A stretch of 64,000 nt of DNA from Fulvivirga sp. M361 (lineage in GTDB: Bacteria; Bacteroidota; Bacteroidia; Cytophagales; Cyclobacteriaceae). Location of the stretch: assembly GCF_007097395.1 (NCBI RefSeq), contig NZ_VKDC01000008.1:62001-126000 (forward strand), in the 5' to 3' direction. Positions within the stretch are counted from its first letter, which is position 1; every line of letters begins with the position of its first letter. Below the pieces are notes generated by a model. It saw only the letters and a list, made by a program, of their open reading frames with translations, was not told the origin of the DNA and searched no databases. This document shows, in pieces, positions 9,793 to 22,150 of this stretch. A program made the position numbers and the translations under genes.

Positions 9793-11532
9793 TTACCATC
9801 CGGGGTTTTGTTTCAAATACCCTTTATCAATTTCCCCCTGTGGTATAGGGTACAGATACAGCCTGTCATTCCACACACGGGTTTCAAAAGGTTCTTTTTG
9901 ATACAAGAAACTCCCATCTGCCTGTTCATAAAGGTTGAGTCCGTGCATTTCACCTTGCATTACTCCTTCCTGTCCCGCTATCACCCATCTGCGTACATCA
10001 AAAAAGCGATGCTCTTCAAAGGCGAGTTCTACAGCACGTTCTCTTCTGATAGCTTCTCTGAACTCTTCCTGTGTATCGTATCGTGGATCAGCGGATGAAA
10101 GCTGAGGTATACCTGCCCTGTCCCTTATGGTGTTAATAGCGTTAAAAGCCCTGGGGTCCAACGGGGATACTTCATTCAATGATTCGGCATAGTTCAGGTA
10201 AAACTCTGCCAACCTGAAAACGATCCAATTGTATTGCCCGCCACCCCAATTTCCTTTCACTAAAAATTTACGCATAAAACCGACGCCGTTGACCGGTGCA
10301 TTGGAAGACCATGTGCCTCCGTTTGTTCTAAAAAAATTAACTACACCTATTTCATCATTCCAAACCCCTCCGGAATACAGTACAGAGTACTGGAACCGTG
10401 GTTCCATTTCCTGCATTTTGGATAGGTACTCACTGCCCGGGCCACTATCAGGCCAGATCTGGTCACCACCACTTTGTGTATAATATTTCTGTGCATGCTC
10501 CAGGGTCACTCCATGTCCATACCACCCACCGTAAATGCCTCGGGGCATGGCAAATTGCTGAAACATAGGCCAGTCGGAATTCCACCAGCCCTCAGATTGG
10601 CTGGATAAAATGATCTCCGGATTATGAGTCAGCTCAATGGCATTTCGATAATTCTCTTGCGGGTCGGGTGATTCTGTGACCAATTGTATGCCGGCACCTG
10701 CCGCCCAGTTCAGCAGTGCCTGACTGGCATCAGCTGCCAGTTGCCACCGGCTCTCATCATAAGAAGGGTAGCCGGTATATTCCCTGCCTTCTCCCATGTA
10801 GGGTGTATTGGTATTGTGAAGAGGGCTGGCAGCGTATAAAAGGACCCTGGCTTTCAGCGCAAGGGCAACCCCTTTGGTTATTCTACCCGTTTGGCTGGCA
10901 GGGTAGCTATCCGGTAGTATCGCAGCTGCCTCATCACAGCTTTGTACAATGAAATCTATACATTCCTCATAGGTATTGCGTGGTAACAGGATATCATCTT
11001 CTGTGGAAAGAACAGAGGTGATCAGTGGAACAGCACCGTACCTCTTGATCAATTCATGATACGGCAGAGCCCTCAAGATCTTTACCTCCGCTTTCATCCT
11101 ACTCTTTTCATCTTCCGGTATCTCCGATACCCTGTCAATATTATCCATGAAAATAGTGGCATTCCGAATGCCTTTGTAGTGCCAGTCATAGTTGTCTTCT
11201 CCCGTATATGTAGTGCTTACGTTCCCGGTATTATGATTATTCGAGGATGGCCAGGAGTCATAGACATCTCCTTCATCGCAGGCCGCCATCAGCATTGATG
11301 CATACAGGCCGTTGTGACGTCCCCAATCGTAGGGAAACCCAACAGGCATGCAAGTCCTGTAGCTTTCCCATAAAAATGATTCGGCATTAATTCGTGTAGA
11401 AAATATTTCATCGATGGTAACATCATTACTTTCGGGCTTTTCAAGAAAATCGTCGTTGCACGCCACCAGGTTCAAGAAAACAACCATTCCGATGGTCCTG
11501 TAAAACCGTATATTTTTATATGTCTTTTTCAT
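9793..11532 (-). CDS. SusD/RagB family nutrient-binding lipoprotein (first pair)
   Basis: A 579-residue SusD homologue with lipobox LVAC (Cys25) followed by NDDFLEKPES. It has the family helices (RMKAEVKILRALPYHELIKRYG and VALALKARVLLYAASPLHNT) and the conserved C-terminal RRERAVELAFEEHRFFDVRRW with LYPIPQGEI. It lies 19 bp after its SusC partner and is followed closely by the second SusC, so both SusCD pairs are probably one transcript. The middle section differs clearly from the second SusD (an insertion-rich loop region around residues 230-400), consistent with the two pairs recognising different oligosaccharides or different lengths of the same one. Confidence 0.96.
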   Translation of the reverse strand: MKKTYKNIRFYRTIGMVVFLNLVACNDDFLEKPESNDVTIDEIFSTRINAESFLWESYRTCMPVGFPYDWGRHNGLYASMLMAACDEGDVYDSWPSSNNHNTGNVSTTYTGEDNYDWHYKGIRNATIFMDNIDRVSEIPEDEKSRMKAEVKILRALPYHELIKRYGAVPLITSVLSTEDDILLPRNTYEECIDFIVQSCDEAAAILPDSYPASQTGRITKGVALALKARVLLYAASPLHNTNTPYMGEGREYTGYPSYDESRWQLAADASQALLNWAAGAGIQLVTESPDPQENYRNAIELTHNPEIILSSQSEGWWNSDWPMFQQFAMPRGIYGGWYGHGVTLEHAQKYYTQSGGDQIWPDSGPGSEYLSKMQEMEPRFQYSVLYSGGVWNDEIGVVNFFRTNGGTWSSNAPVNGVGFMRKFLVKGNWGGGQYNWIVFRLAEFYLNYAESLNEVSPLDPRAFNAINTIRDRAGIPQLSSADPRYDTQEEFREAIRRERAVELAFEEHRFFDVRRWVIAGQEGVMQGEMHGLNLYEQADGSFLYQKEPFETRVWNDRLYLYPIPQGEIDKGYLKQNPGW

Positions 11533-11551
11533 TCGAATAGATTTTATTTTT

Positions 11552-14500
11552 TCAGAACTGAACGTTCAGGCCTACGTTGTACACCCTCATGTGAGGATAG
11601 AATTGTCCTCTTCCGGCCGGCGCTTCAGGATCATATGTTTTCATCCTGGTCCATGTGATCAGGTTGTTGCCATTCACAAAAAGCCTCGCACTACTCACGC
11701 CGATCCCTTTAAGGAAGCTATTCTTAAACCGATAGGCTACTTCTACATTTTTTATGCGCAAATAGCTTGCATCCTGTAACCAGAGATCTGAAGGTCTGTA
11801 GTTATGGTTTCCCTGGGTAGGTGACAGCTCTACACGTGGATAAGAGATCTTTTCACCCGCCTCATATCGTTCGGGGTTCCACCTCTCCAGGTGTCGTGTG
11901 GTGGCATTTCTCCAATCCGTATCAAAGGCCCATGCCGCCATTTGATCCAGGTAAGTAGATGTCCTTTCTGCCCCCTGGAACAAAACAGAAAAATCAAAAC
12001 CTTTGAAACTACCGCCAAATGATATTCCATAAACCACCTGGGGTAACCTGGAATAGCCTATGGGTACTTCGTCATTTTCATCAATGACACCATCGTCATT
12101 TTGATCGACATATTTTACATCACCCAGCTTTAACTCGCCGGTGAATGCAGACAGGGGAGCTGAATTCAGTTCCTCTTGTGTATTGTAGAATCCTTCATTG
12201 ACCAATCCCCAATACTGACCCACCGGATTGCCCGTCCGTTGCAACCATGGATGTGCCCGAAGTGGTTCATCCATATATTTAATTTCATTTTTAGCGAATG
12301 AGTAGTTGCTTCTGACCCAATAGTTGAATTCCCCTACCTGGTCACTGTAGTTGACTTCAATCTCAAAACCCCTGTTTTCAACTTTCCCGATATTTACGGG
12401 AGGCAGTTCTGCCTGAACATGTGCAGGGACTGTACCCAAATACCATAAGATATTATCCCTTTTCTCCATAAACACATCGGCATTGATTTGAAGTCGATCA
12501 GCAAAAAAACCCGTCTCTATGCCAATATCAGTCTTTTTAGCTCTTTCCCATGTAACGTTTGTGTTTCCGATCCTGCCTTCTGAGGATCCGACATAACGTT
12601 GGTATAAGCCACTGCCGTAATCTCCAAAATAATACCCACCGGAGTTGGGATAGTAGACCGACGGCAGGTACAAAAACCTGGCACCACCTATTTTATCATT
12701 TCCTACCTCTCCATATGAACCCCTGATCTTCACAAAGGACAACAGGTCATTTTTGGGAATAAAGGATTCTTCGGTCAAAACCCAGCCAACAGACAGTGAA
12801 GGGAAGAAACCAAAACGGTTATTCTTTGGGAAATTCTCAGAGCCATTGTATCCCATGTTAAATTCTGTGAGGTATTTCTCTCGATAATTGTAAGTGATAC
12901 GACCGACCAGCCCCTGATATGCCTGAGGAACATTGAACTCTTGCCCCGGTTCCCTGTACTTTTCCTGCATATATAAAGCAAGCGCGGTTACATTGTGGTA
13001 GCCAAAAGCTCTTGCATATTCAATGGCCCCTTCCGCATATATCTTTCTGTTTCTACTATAATTCTCCCAAAAAGAAAAAGGAGCATCGTTTCCTTCCTCC
13101 ACAAAAACCGGTGTGGAAGGGTCATCAGGATCTCTTATAATGCGGTAAGTATTCATAGCCTTGTTACGTCCTACGGCATGCTGATAGTAATTGTCATAAG
13201 CTACCATTGCCCTTATCTTCAACCCCTCGGTAATAAAGTCCAGCTTATGCTGGAGGCCGACACTCGTATTAAGCGTACTGTTAAAATTTCTCTGATAACC
13301 ATTGTTGACAATGGCGTCCAAAGGGTTACCTGAAGTTGAAGGCAGACCCTCTACGTTCGATATTAATTGACCATTTATTATACCCGGATTCATCAATGGA
13401 TTGGAAGTCAGTATCCGGAAGAATATGTCTCCTGCACCGATTCCGGGATAATTCGAATCAGAGAATTGTCCGCCAAGTTTGATGGCCGCGGAAAAATTTT
13501 CATTAAAATCAATGTCTACATTCGAACGCAGGTTATATCGGGTAAATTTTGGGTTTGCTGAAAATGCATCCTGAACATCCTGGACATCGTAGGCACCGTC
13601 CTGGTCAAAGTACCCCAGTGAAATAAAATATCTGACATCTTCAATACCCCCTCTTATATTAAAATTATGTTGATGCTGGAAGGAATTGTCCTTTAAGATC
13701 AGATCAAACCAGTCGATGTCCGGGTGAAAGTAGGGATCCGTTCCATTTTTATACAGTTCCAGGTCCTGATCAGAAAAGTAGGGTGTTTGGCCCATATTTT
13801 CGCTTGCTTCGTTCCGAAGCATGGCATATTCGTAGCTATTTAATAGCTCAGGTAACTGAGTAGGTGCCTGAACACCAAAATTAGCCGTGTAACTCATTTG
13901 AGGTTTACCTGTCACTCCGGACTTGGTAGTGACCAATATAACACCATTAGCACCTCTTACTCCAAAGACCGCTGTGGCCGATGCATCCTTCAGAATACTT
14001 ATGGATTCTATCTCATTGGGATCAAGCTGATTAAAATTACGTGGAACCCCATCTACCAAAACAAGCGGATCGGACTCTCCTCCTGCATTCAGGCTGGCGA
14101 CCCCCCTGATCCTTATACTCGATTGATCAAAGCCAGGTTCTCCTCCGGACTGAATGGCCATCAGACCCGGTAACCGCCCGACTAATGAATTACTGATGTT
14201 AGCTACCGGAGACTGAACCAGTTCCTTTGTTTCAATAGTAGAAATGGCCCCGGTGAGTGTCTCTTTCTTTTGTATACCATAGCCAACAATCACTATCTCC
14301 TTAAGGGAAGCTATATCCGGGGTAAGACTCACAGTAATTTGCGACCGGCCATTTATCAATATTTCCTCTTCCTCATATCCTACAAAAGAGATCACCAGTA
14401 CAGCTGTTTCTGATGAAACTGTCAGAGAAAAATTACCATTTACATCAGCAACTGTCCCATTTGTGGTACCCTTTTCCAATACAGTCGCTCCCGGAAGTCC

Positions 14501-14836
14501 ATCACCATATTCATCGGTGATCCGGCCTGAAACGTCAAAGGTGAGAGAAGCAGTGATCGATTGTAGTCCATTTCCGGACCAATCCCGTTTTAAATGATCA
14601 ACATGGCCGGATGTCAGATCTCCGTTATCCTTTCCGTCAGCGTCATAAAACACGCCGGTATCAGATCCTCTGATCAATGCGCTTATTCCGGGTGGTGTCC
14701 TTTCGGAAGAAAGCCCCTTCACCCCTTCCCGGATTGTAGGATTGCCCTGGCCCTGCACAAAGGCCATAGGTACTATCCATACGATCATGAAAGTAAAAAA
14801 AGGATTACAACATAACGTTAGTAGCTTTTTCATCAT
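11552..14836 (-). CDS. SusC/RagA family TonB-dependent outer-membrane transporter (first pair)
   Basis: About 1094 residues from the ATG at 14834-14836 (MMKKLLTLCC), which gives a proper signal peptide ending VQGQ; the longer frame from 14935 adds 33 residues unlike a signal. After the signal comes an unassigned stretch of about 75 residues. A CarboxypepD_reg-like domain follows (FDVSGRITDEYGDGLPGATV ... SFVGYEEEEI), then the plug (IVGYGIQKKETLTGAISTI, LVDGVPRNFNQLDPNEIESI, SILKDASATAVFGVRGANG). The barrel ends in VYNVGLNVQF. It imports oligosaccharides with the SusD at 9793-11532. It heads the minus-strand locus, so its upstream region carries the operon promoter, shared with the divergent GH5-like gene. 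Confidence 0.96.
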   Translation of the reverse strand: MMKKLLTLCCNPFFTFMIVWIVPMAFVQGQGNPTIREGVKGLSSERTPPGISALIRGSDTGVFYDADGKDNGDLTSGHVDHLKRDWSGNGLQSITASLTFDVSGRITDEYGDGLPGATVLEKGTTNGTVADVNGNFSLTVSSETAVLVISFVGYEEEEILINGRSQITVSLTPDIASLKEIVIVGYGIQKKETLTGAISTIETKELVQSPVANISNSLVGRLPGLMAIQSGGEPGFDQSSIRIRGVASLNAGGESDPLVLVDGVPRNFNQLDPNEIESISILKDASATAVFGVRGANGVILVTTKSGVTGKPQMSYTANFGVQAPTQLPELLNSYEYAMLRNEASENMGQTPYFSDQDLELYKNGTDPYFHPDIDWFDLILKDNSFQHQHNFNIRGGIEDVRYFISLGYFDQDGAYDVQDVQDAFSANPKFTRYNLRSNVDIDFNENFSAAIKLGGQFSDSNYPGIGAGDIFFRILTSNPLMNPGIINGQLISNVEGLPSTSGNPLDAIVNNGYQRNFNSTLNTSVGLQHKLDFITEGLKIRAMVAYDNYYQHAVGRNKAMNTYRIIRDPDDPSTPVFVEEGNDAPFSFWENYSRNRKIYAEGAIEYARAFGYHNVTALALYMQEKYREPGQEFNVPQAYQGLVGRITYNYREKYLTEFNMGYNGSENFPKNNRFGFFPSLSVGWVLTEESFIPKNDLLSFVKIRGSYGEVGNDKIGGARFLYLPSVYYPNSGGYYFGDYGSGLYQRYVGSSEGRIGNTNVTWERAKKTDIGIETGFFADRLQINADVFMEKRDNILWYLGTVPAHVQAELPPVNIGKVENRGFEIEVNYSDQVGEFNYWVRSNYSFAKNEIKYMDEPLRAHPWLQRTGNPVGQYWGLVNEGFYNTQEELNSAPLSAFTGELKLGDVKYVDQNDDGVIDENDEVPIGYSRLPQVVYGISFGGSFKGFDFSVLFQGAERTSTYLDQMAAWAFDTDWRNATTRHLERWNPERYEAGEKISYPRVELSPTQGNHNYRPSDLWLQDASYLRIKNVEVAYRFKNSFLKGIGVSSARLFVNGNNLITWTRMKTYDPEAPAGRGQFYPHMRVYNVGLNVQF

Positions 14837-15274
14837 AGAATAGTTGTTTGAATTTCGAAACATATTTACAGGCACAAGTAAGCAGAATTCCGGGATACAA
14901 GCAGGGGGGCTATTCTTCAAATAAGGGCTATGCATAATGCACGCGCTTAAAATGACAAAAAAATATAATAGACTAATGATCAGTTGAATATGAACAACAT
15001 ACCTTTCAATTGAGTAGTTTACCGGGAACTCAATCGGATAGTTGGTTTTTGAATATCATGAATTACTCAACAACCTGAAGGGGGGTTGTCATTCTCCTAA
15101 TTGGGGGTACTGATCCTTACAACGTAACATGACGTTAGGATGGCTTTTGCAATAGTATTACATTACTCACCCAAAGGGAGCGGACGAGTAAATGTTCAGA
15201 AAAATTGAGGTTTAGAATAGTCCGGGCTTAGAAAATAAATAAGAAAACAACAATGAATAAGATAAAGCTCACTC
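14837..15274. other. Divergent promoter region between SusC operon and GH5-like gene
   Basis: A 438-bp region separating the divergent PUL operon from the GH5-like gene; no gene is seen in it. Two inverted repeats stand out. One is ACAACC (15070-15075) with GGTTGT (15084-15089). The other is an imperfect one spanning 15113-15141, with outer arms ATCC/GGAT and inner arms AACGT/ACGTT around AACATG. Either could bind a regulator that controls both directions. I could not identify a convincing -33/-7 pair by eye. Confidence 0.4.
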
Positions 15275-16429
15275 ATGAAAGATCTTAAAAAAAGCTTGGT
15301 GTATCTCCTTATACCGACCTGTACCATCTGTTTTAATGCATGTGGTCAAACGACGAAGCAATGGCCTTCTGAAAAGGCGTGGAACTGGTACAATCAATAT
15401 GATTGGTTCGCAGGTACAAACTTTAACCCCAGCACGGCCATCAATCAATTGGAGATGTGGCAGTCTGAAAGTTTTGATCCTGAAACCATTGACAGGGAGT
15501 TAAAGTGGTCTGCCGACCTGGGTTTTAACATGCACCGTGTTTTTCTTCACAACCTGGTATGGCAGCAGGACGCAGAAGGATTCCTTGAAAGAATTAACAA
15601 GTTTCTTAAGTTGGCAGACAAGCATAATATCAAGATCATGATGGTATTGCTGGATGACGTATGGGATCCACTGCCGGTACCTGGTAAACAGCGTGAACCA
15701 ATACCCGGTCTGCATAACTCGGGGTGGGTGCAGGCTCCCGGCCGGGAGTTTCTTGAAGACCCTTCTAAGGATCCACTTATTGAATCCTATGTCAAAGGAG
15801 TCATGGGCAGGTTCAAAAATGATCGTAGAATTGCGATCTGGGACCTTTACAATGAGCCTGGAAATTCGAACGGAAATTCCTACGGGGCAACGTCTGAACA
15901 TAAAACGGAACTGACTCCTAAAATGAAAGATGAACATTCATTGCGCCTGGTTAGAAAGGTATATCAATGGGCCAGGGAAATTAATCCTTCCCAACCTCTG
16001 ACGATAGGGATATGGCGTGGTGAAGCACAGCAGTGGGGATCACCGGAGAAACTGCCGGAACTGGACCGGGTGATCATGGAGAATGCGGATGTAATCAGCT
16101 TCCATACCTATGATAATAACACCCGGGATGTAAAAAGAAAGATAGAAGAACTCAAAAAGTATGGTCGCCCTATTATTTGTACAGAATATATGGCCAGAAC
16201 CAATAACAACACCTTTCAAAACATGATGCCTGCTTTCCGGGAAGAAAAGATTGGCGCTATAAACTGGGGATTTGTAGCTGGCAAGACGAATACCATTTAT
16301 CCATGGCAGACATGGGAAAAGCCATATGCCGAAGAACCTGAAGTCTGGTTTCACGACATATTAAAGCCTGACGGCACGCCTTTTGATCAAACGGAAGTGA
16401 ATTTTATTAAGTCTATGACAAAACGGTAA
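15275..16429 (+). CDS. GH5-like (clan GH-A) glycosidase lipoprotein
   Basis: A 384-residue TIM-barrel glycosidase, a type often labelled '1,4-beta-xylanase' in Bacteroidota genomes. The signal ends at FNAC (Cys23), so it is a lipoprotein. Clan GH-A catalytic features are present: DLYNEPGNSNG with Glu194 as acid/base after strand 4, and ICTEYMAR with Glu304 as nucleophile after strand 7. Upstream, FAGTNFNPSTAINQLEMW and MHRVFLHNLVWQQD give the first barrel strands, and ISFHTYDN is the strand-6 region. It is divergent from the SusC operon across a shared 438-bp regulatory region, so it is probably co-induced with it. Exact specificity (beta-glucan, mannan or xylan backbone) cannot be set; a GH2-like TIM module is the other reading. 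Confidence 0.78.
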   Translation: MKDLKKSLVYLLIPTCTICFNACGQTTKQWPSEKAWNWYNQYDWFAGTNFNPSTAINQLEMWQSESFDPETIDRELKWSADLGFNMHRVFLHNLVWQQDAEGFLERINKFLKLADKHNIKIMMVLLDDVWDPLPVPGKQREPIPGLHNSGWVQAPGREFLEDPSKDPLIESYVKGVMGRFKNDRRIAIWDLYNEPGNSNGNSYGATSEHKTELTPKMKDEHSLRLVRKVYQWAREINPSQPLTIGIWRGEAQQWGSPEKLPELDRVIMENADVISFHTYDNNTRDVKRKIEELKKYGRPIICTEYMARTNNNTFQNMMPAFREEKIGAINWGFVAGKTNTIYPWQTWEKPYAEEPEVWFHDILKPDGTPFDQTEVNFIKSMTKR

Positions 16430-16513
16430 GAAAACTTCATGTTACAAAGCGCAAGGTCATGCCACCCCTCAAATGGCGTTCAAACTATTTTTTTGGTCTC
16501 ATTCCCAAAGTCG

Positions 16514-16538
16514 GCAGTAGGCAAGGAGCAGTAGGCAA
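16514..16538. repeat. Short tandem repeat GCAGTAGGCAA x2
   Basis: GCAGTAGGCAA occurs exactly twice (16514-16524 and 16528-16538), separated by GGA, in the 274-bp gap between the convergent GH5-like and GH2 genes. No gene or clear terminator was seen in the rest of the gap. Confidence 0.5.
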
Positions 16539-16703
16539 TCTGTCCCGTGTCCCGTCCTAAATAGAGGCTACACATCAAGTAGCAAAATGTACAAAAATGA
16601 CCACATCATCAGACGGTATAGTGAAGGTTTCAAACTCTCGTGAATAAAGAATTTTCAGGCAACTATCGAACAAAGAGTTTCTTATAAACGCACGGTTCAA
16701 GCG

Positions 16704-19937
<3,234 letters not shown>

Positions 19938-20003
19938 TTAATATCGGTTATTGCAGAGGAATGAGAATCTTTGTCTGAACGGACACGTGGCCGAAAGGCT
20001 CTG

Positions 20004-20492
20004 TCAAAGCTGTCCGATCGCCTCCTCGTAATCTGCCTGAAGGTCTTCATGGAGCCCTTCCAGCACTTTGTTTATTTTTTGCACCATCCTGTCATACATA
20101 TTGGTGATCACCGAACTTCGGTGGACAGCTATGGGTGATCTTCTGATGGCCTGGCAAAAGTGCAGTAGTACCTCCATTTCTGTTTGTTTATGACCGGAGT
20201 AACGGATGTATTTGTTCAGGTTTCTCAAAATTTTACGGAGACCTTTTTTCGCATAATACAGATTGCTCGTATTGATCTCTTCCATCAGGTCGTCAATTTC
20301 ATATTTGATCGACTCTACATAAGCCTGCTCGTCGTAAGCATCAAACAGCAAATACGTTAGCAGTTCCTTGTTATCTTTTTTGAAGCGACCAAGCCGAAGG
20401 CATATTTCCGCGATCTCACTTGGGTCAAGTGATTTTAACTCTTTTCTTATCTCCGGAAGTGTGGCTGCTTTCATGCCCTGAAAGATAAACAT
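20004..20492 (-). CDS. Conserved helical protein of unknown function
   Basis: 162 residues, or 156 from the ATG at 20472-20474 (MKAATLPEIRKEL), which is an equally good start. No signal peptide or membrane segment; charged and mostly helical by appearance, with short repeats of Leu and acidic residues (DPSEIAEICLRLGRF, NKELLTYLLFDAYDE). I do not recognise a named domain. It lies 78 bp after the TPR protein on the same strand, so the two may be co-transcribed. Probably a cytoplasmic protein of a Bacteroidota-specific family. Confidence 0.75.
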   Translation of the reverse strand: MFIFQGMKAATLPEIRKELKSLDPSEIAEICLRLGRFKKDNKELLTYLLFDAYDEQAYVESIKYEIDDLMEEINTSNLYYAKKGLRKILRNLNKYIRYSGHKQTEMEVLLHFCQAIRRSPIAVHRSSVITNMYDRMVQKINKVLEGLHEDLQADYEEAIGQL

Positions 20493-20569
20493 CTGGAGGT
20501 TGATTACAGAAAAATGGCCCCGGAGATTTAGCGTATGAATTTGCCATATCCCGGGTTTCCATTTACTCC

Positions 20570-21085
20570 TTAATTCACGATATAATAATCAATATTTGTA
20601 TACCGCTTCATTTTGTCTTCCACTCTATGCAACTCATTCCTGAGGAATGAAATGAAGTTCGAATCGTAGCTTTCCAGCATCGCCTCGTTCAGGATCTCCC
20701 TGGACCGGGCAAAGTCTTTTAGCAATTCATAAATAAGGGCTTCCAGACGCATAAACTCCGGTATAGTGGCCCCTTTCAAACCAGATGCATACTTTACAAG
20801 TTTTAGCGCTTCCTTAAATTTTTGAGTACGGATCAAGAGCCATGCAAAGCTTTTGCAAGTATTGATATTCTCTGGTTCCGATGCCATGGATGCTGTAAAA
20901 TATTCTTCCGCCAGGTCAAATTTCCCGAACTGCTCCATGTATAATCTTCCCATCAAATAGTTCGCCCCCGCATGCTCCTTGTCATAACTAAGTGCATAAT
21001 TCAAGTTCTCCACTACCGCCTCCAGGTCATAGTCATAATCGTCCAGTGCTTTCAGGTAGTATTGATCCGCTAATGTTAGTGCCAT
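20570..21085 (-). CDS. TPR-containing cytoplasmic protein
   Basis: About 171 residues from the ATG at 21083-21085 (MALTLADQYYLKALDDYDYD); the frame extends upstream to 21199, but that part is low-quality sequence. Two to three degenerate tetratricopeptide repeats are visible: LENLNYAL-like helix with GANYLMGRLYMEQFGKFDLAEEY, then CKSFAWLLIRTQKFKEALKL, then LEALIYELLKDFARSREIL. No signal or membrane segment. It probably serves as a protein-interaction scaffold. The companion downstream gene (20004-20492) suggests a two-gene unit of unknown role. Confidence 0.75.
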   Translation of the reverse strand: MALTLADQYYLKALDDYDYDLEAVVENLNYALSYDKEHAGANYLMGRLYMEQFGKFDLAEEYFTASMASEPENINTCKSFAWLLIRTQKFKEALKLVKYASGLKGATIPEFMRLEALIYELLKDFARSREILNEAMLESYDSNFISFLRNELHRVEDKMKRYTNIDYYIVN

Positions 21086-21733
21086 GATAATCACTTTTGT
21101 AGCCAGAGAATTCTCAAACTTTATTTGTCTGGCCAGATTGACATTGATTGATGATGCCGGAAACGGCATAAAAAAACCCGATCTTAACAGACCGAGCAAA
21201 ATTATCTTTCTTCAGGTTTTGGGCTACCTGAACTCGGTCTTTATTGCGATATGATAATTTTGCACTAACATAAGCTTCAGTTTGAAGTTTTTCAAGGAGT
21301 GCAAATTTAAGAGTATTTTTGAGAAACTTGCAAGCTTCGATGGTTAAAATCCACACCATTACCGAATATTTTTGGGGATGTGGGGGAGTTTCCTCCACTG
21401 ACCAACATCGTATGTGCTGATCTTAGAACAGGATTTATAATCTGAGCTTTGTCACATTGGCAGAGTAAAAAATGCTCAGCAAACATATTTTTACCACACA
21501 ACACGGTATTAACATTGTCGAAAATGAATGCCGAAACATTATCCGTATTAAAGTGCCGAGTATTTTCTAACATAAAAGAAAATCCAGAACGCATTACCCT
21601 TCACTAAATGTGTCCTAGGTGGAATAGTAATACGAACCCGTAATCTGACGTTTAAGTAAAACTAAATTTCTGCATATGTTCATATGTTCAAACATATCAT
21701 TATCTTTGAAAAGAAACAAGACGCGTTGATCTT
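21086..21733. other. Long non-coding gap upstream of the GH92 region
   Basis: No convincing intact gene. Minus-strand frames at 21114-21398 and 21307-21594 have no signal, domain or codon pattern of a real gene, although the second one runs through repeat copy A (21503-21625) and is partly matched in translated form by copy B. Read as decayed DNA. Confidence 0.45.
21503..21625. repeat. Dispersed imperfect repeat, copy A
   Basis: About 123 bp starting ACGGTATTAA and ending near CCTAGGTGGAAT. It aligns over most of its length with 25498-25608 (copy B), and its right end with 26791-26830 (copy C). The most conserved part is CGCATTACCCTTCACTAAAT. Copies A and B flank the GH92 gene in direct orientation. 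Confidence 0.6.
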
Positions 21734-22140
21734 ATGAAGCAAACTACTCAACAAATTTTACTGCTTCTTTTAAAAAATTCTTTAAAAGATGGAGCATATT
21801 ATATATGTCCCAACTACTCTGTAAAGCGAGATTCAATTTATTCAGATTACCAGGCCCTGGCAGGTAATGAGTTTGTCAACTCATCCGGACCATTTTTAAG
21901 AAGTTGTGCTCAATGAGTTTGAAGATACGATAGAGATCTTTTCAAATAACCTATATCCTATATATGGTGCCGGTTGAGGGAACCTCCGTGAATATAGAAG
22001 TGAATCAAACCCATAGTACAGCGTTCAATTATAACGGGACCCTTGTTGCACCTATTCATTTTGACACCTTCAAATTGACCCATTCGGAAAAACGTGCTGT
22101 AGAAGTAATTATATCTTATGTTGAAAATAAATCCAGTTAA
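21734..22140 (+). pseudogene. Possible frameshifted remnant gene upstream of GH92
   Basis: Three short consecutive open stretches on the + strand read like pieces of one broken gene. The first is 60 residues from ATG 21734 (MKQTTQQILLLLLKNSLKDG ...). The second is a stretch beginning VLNEFEDTIEIFSNNLYPIY and ending at about 21976. The third is a 58-residue frame from ATG 21964 to TAA 22140 containing VNIEVNQTHSTAFNYNGTLV and ending VEVIISYVENKSS. Each ends in a stop shortly after the next begins in another frame. I do not recognise the family. It could also be chance; the protein-like composition of the last segment is the main support. Confidence 0.35.
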
Positions 22141-22150
22141 TCAAACAGTT

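Noticed and set aside
20640-20670. GTTCGAATC string as a tRNA T-loop
   Set aside because: Lies inside the TPR gene, no cloverleaf partners around it.
21114-21594. Two minus-strand frames of about 95 codons
   Set aside because: No signal, domain or consistent start; they overlap repeat A and the upstream part of the TPR gene.
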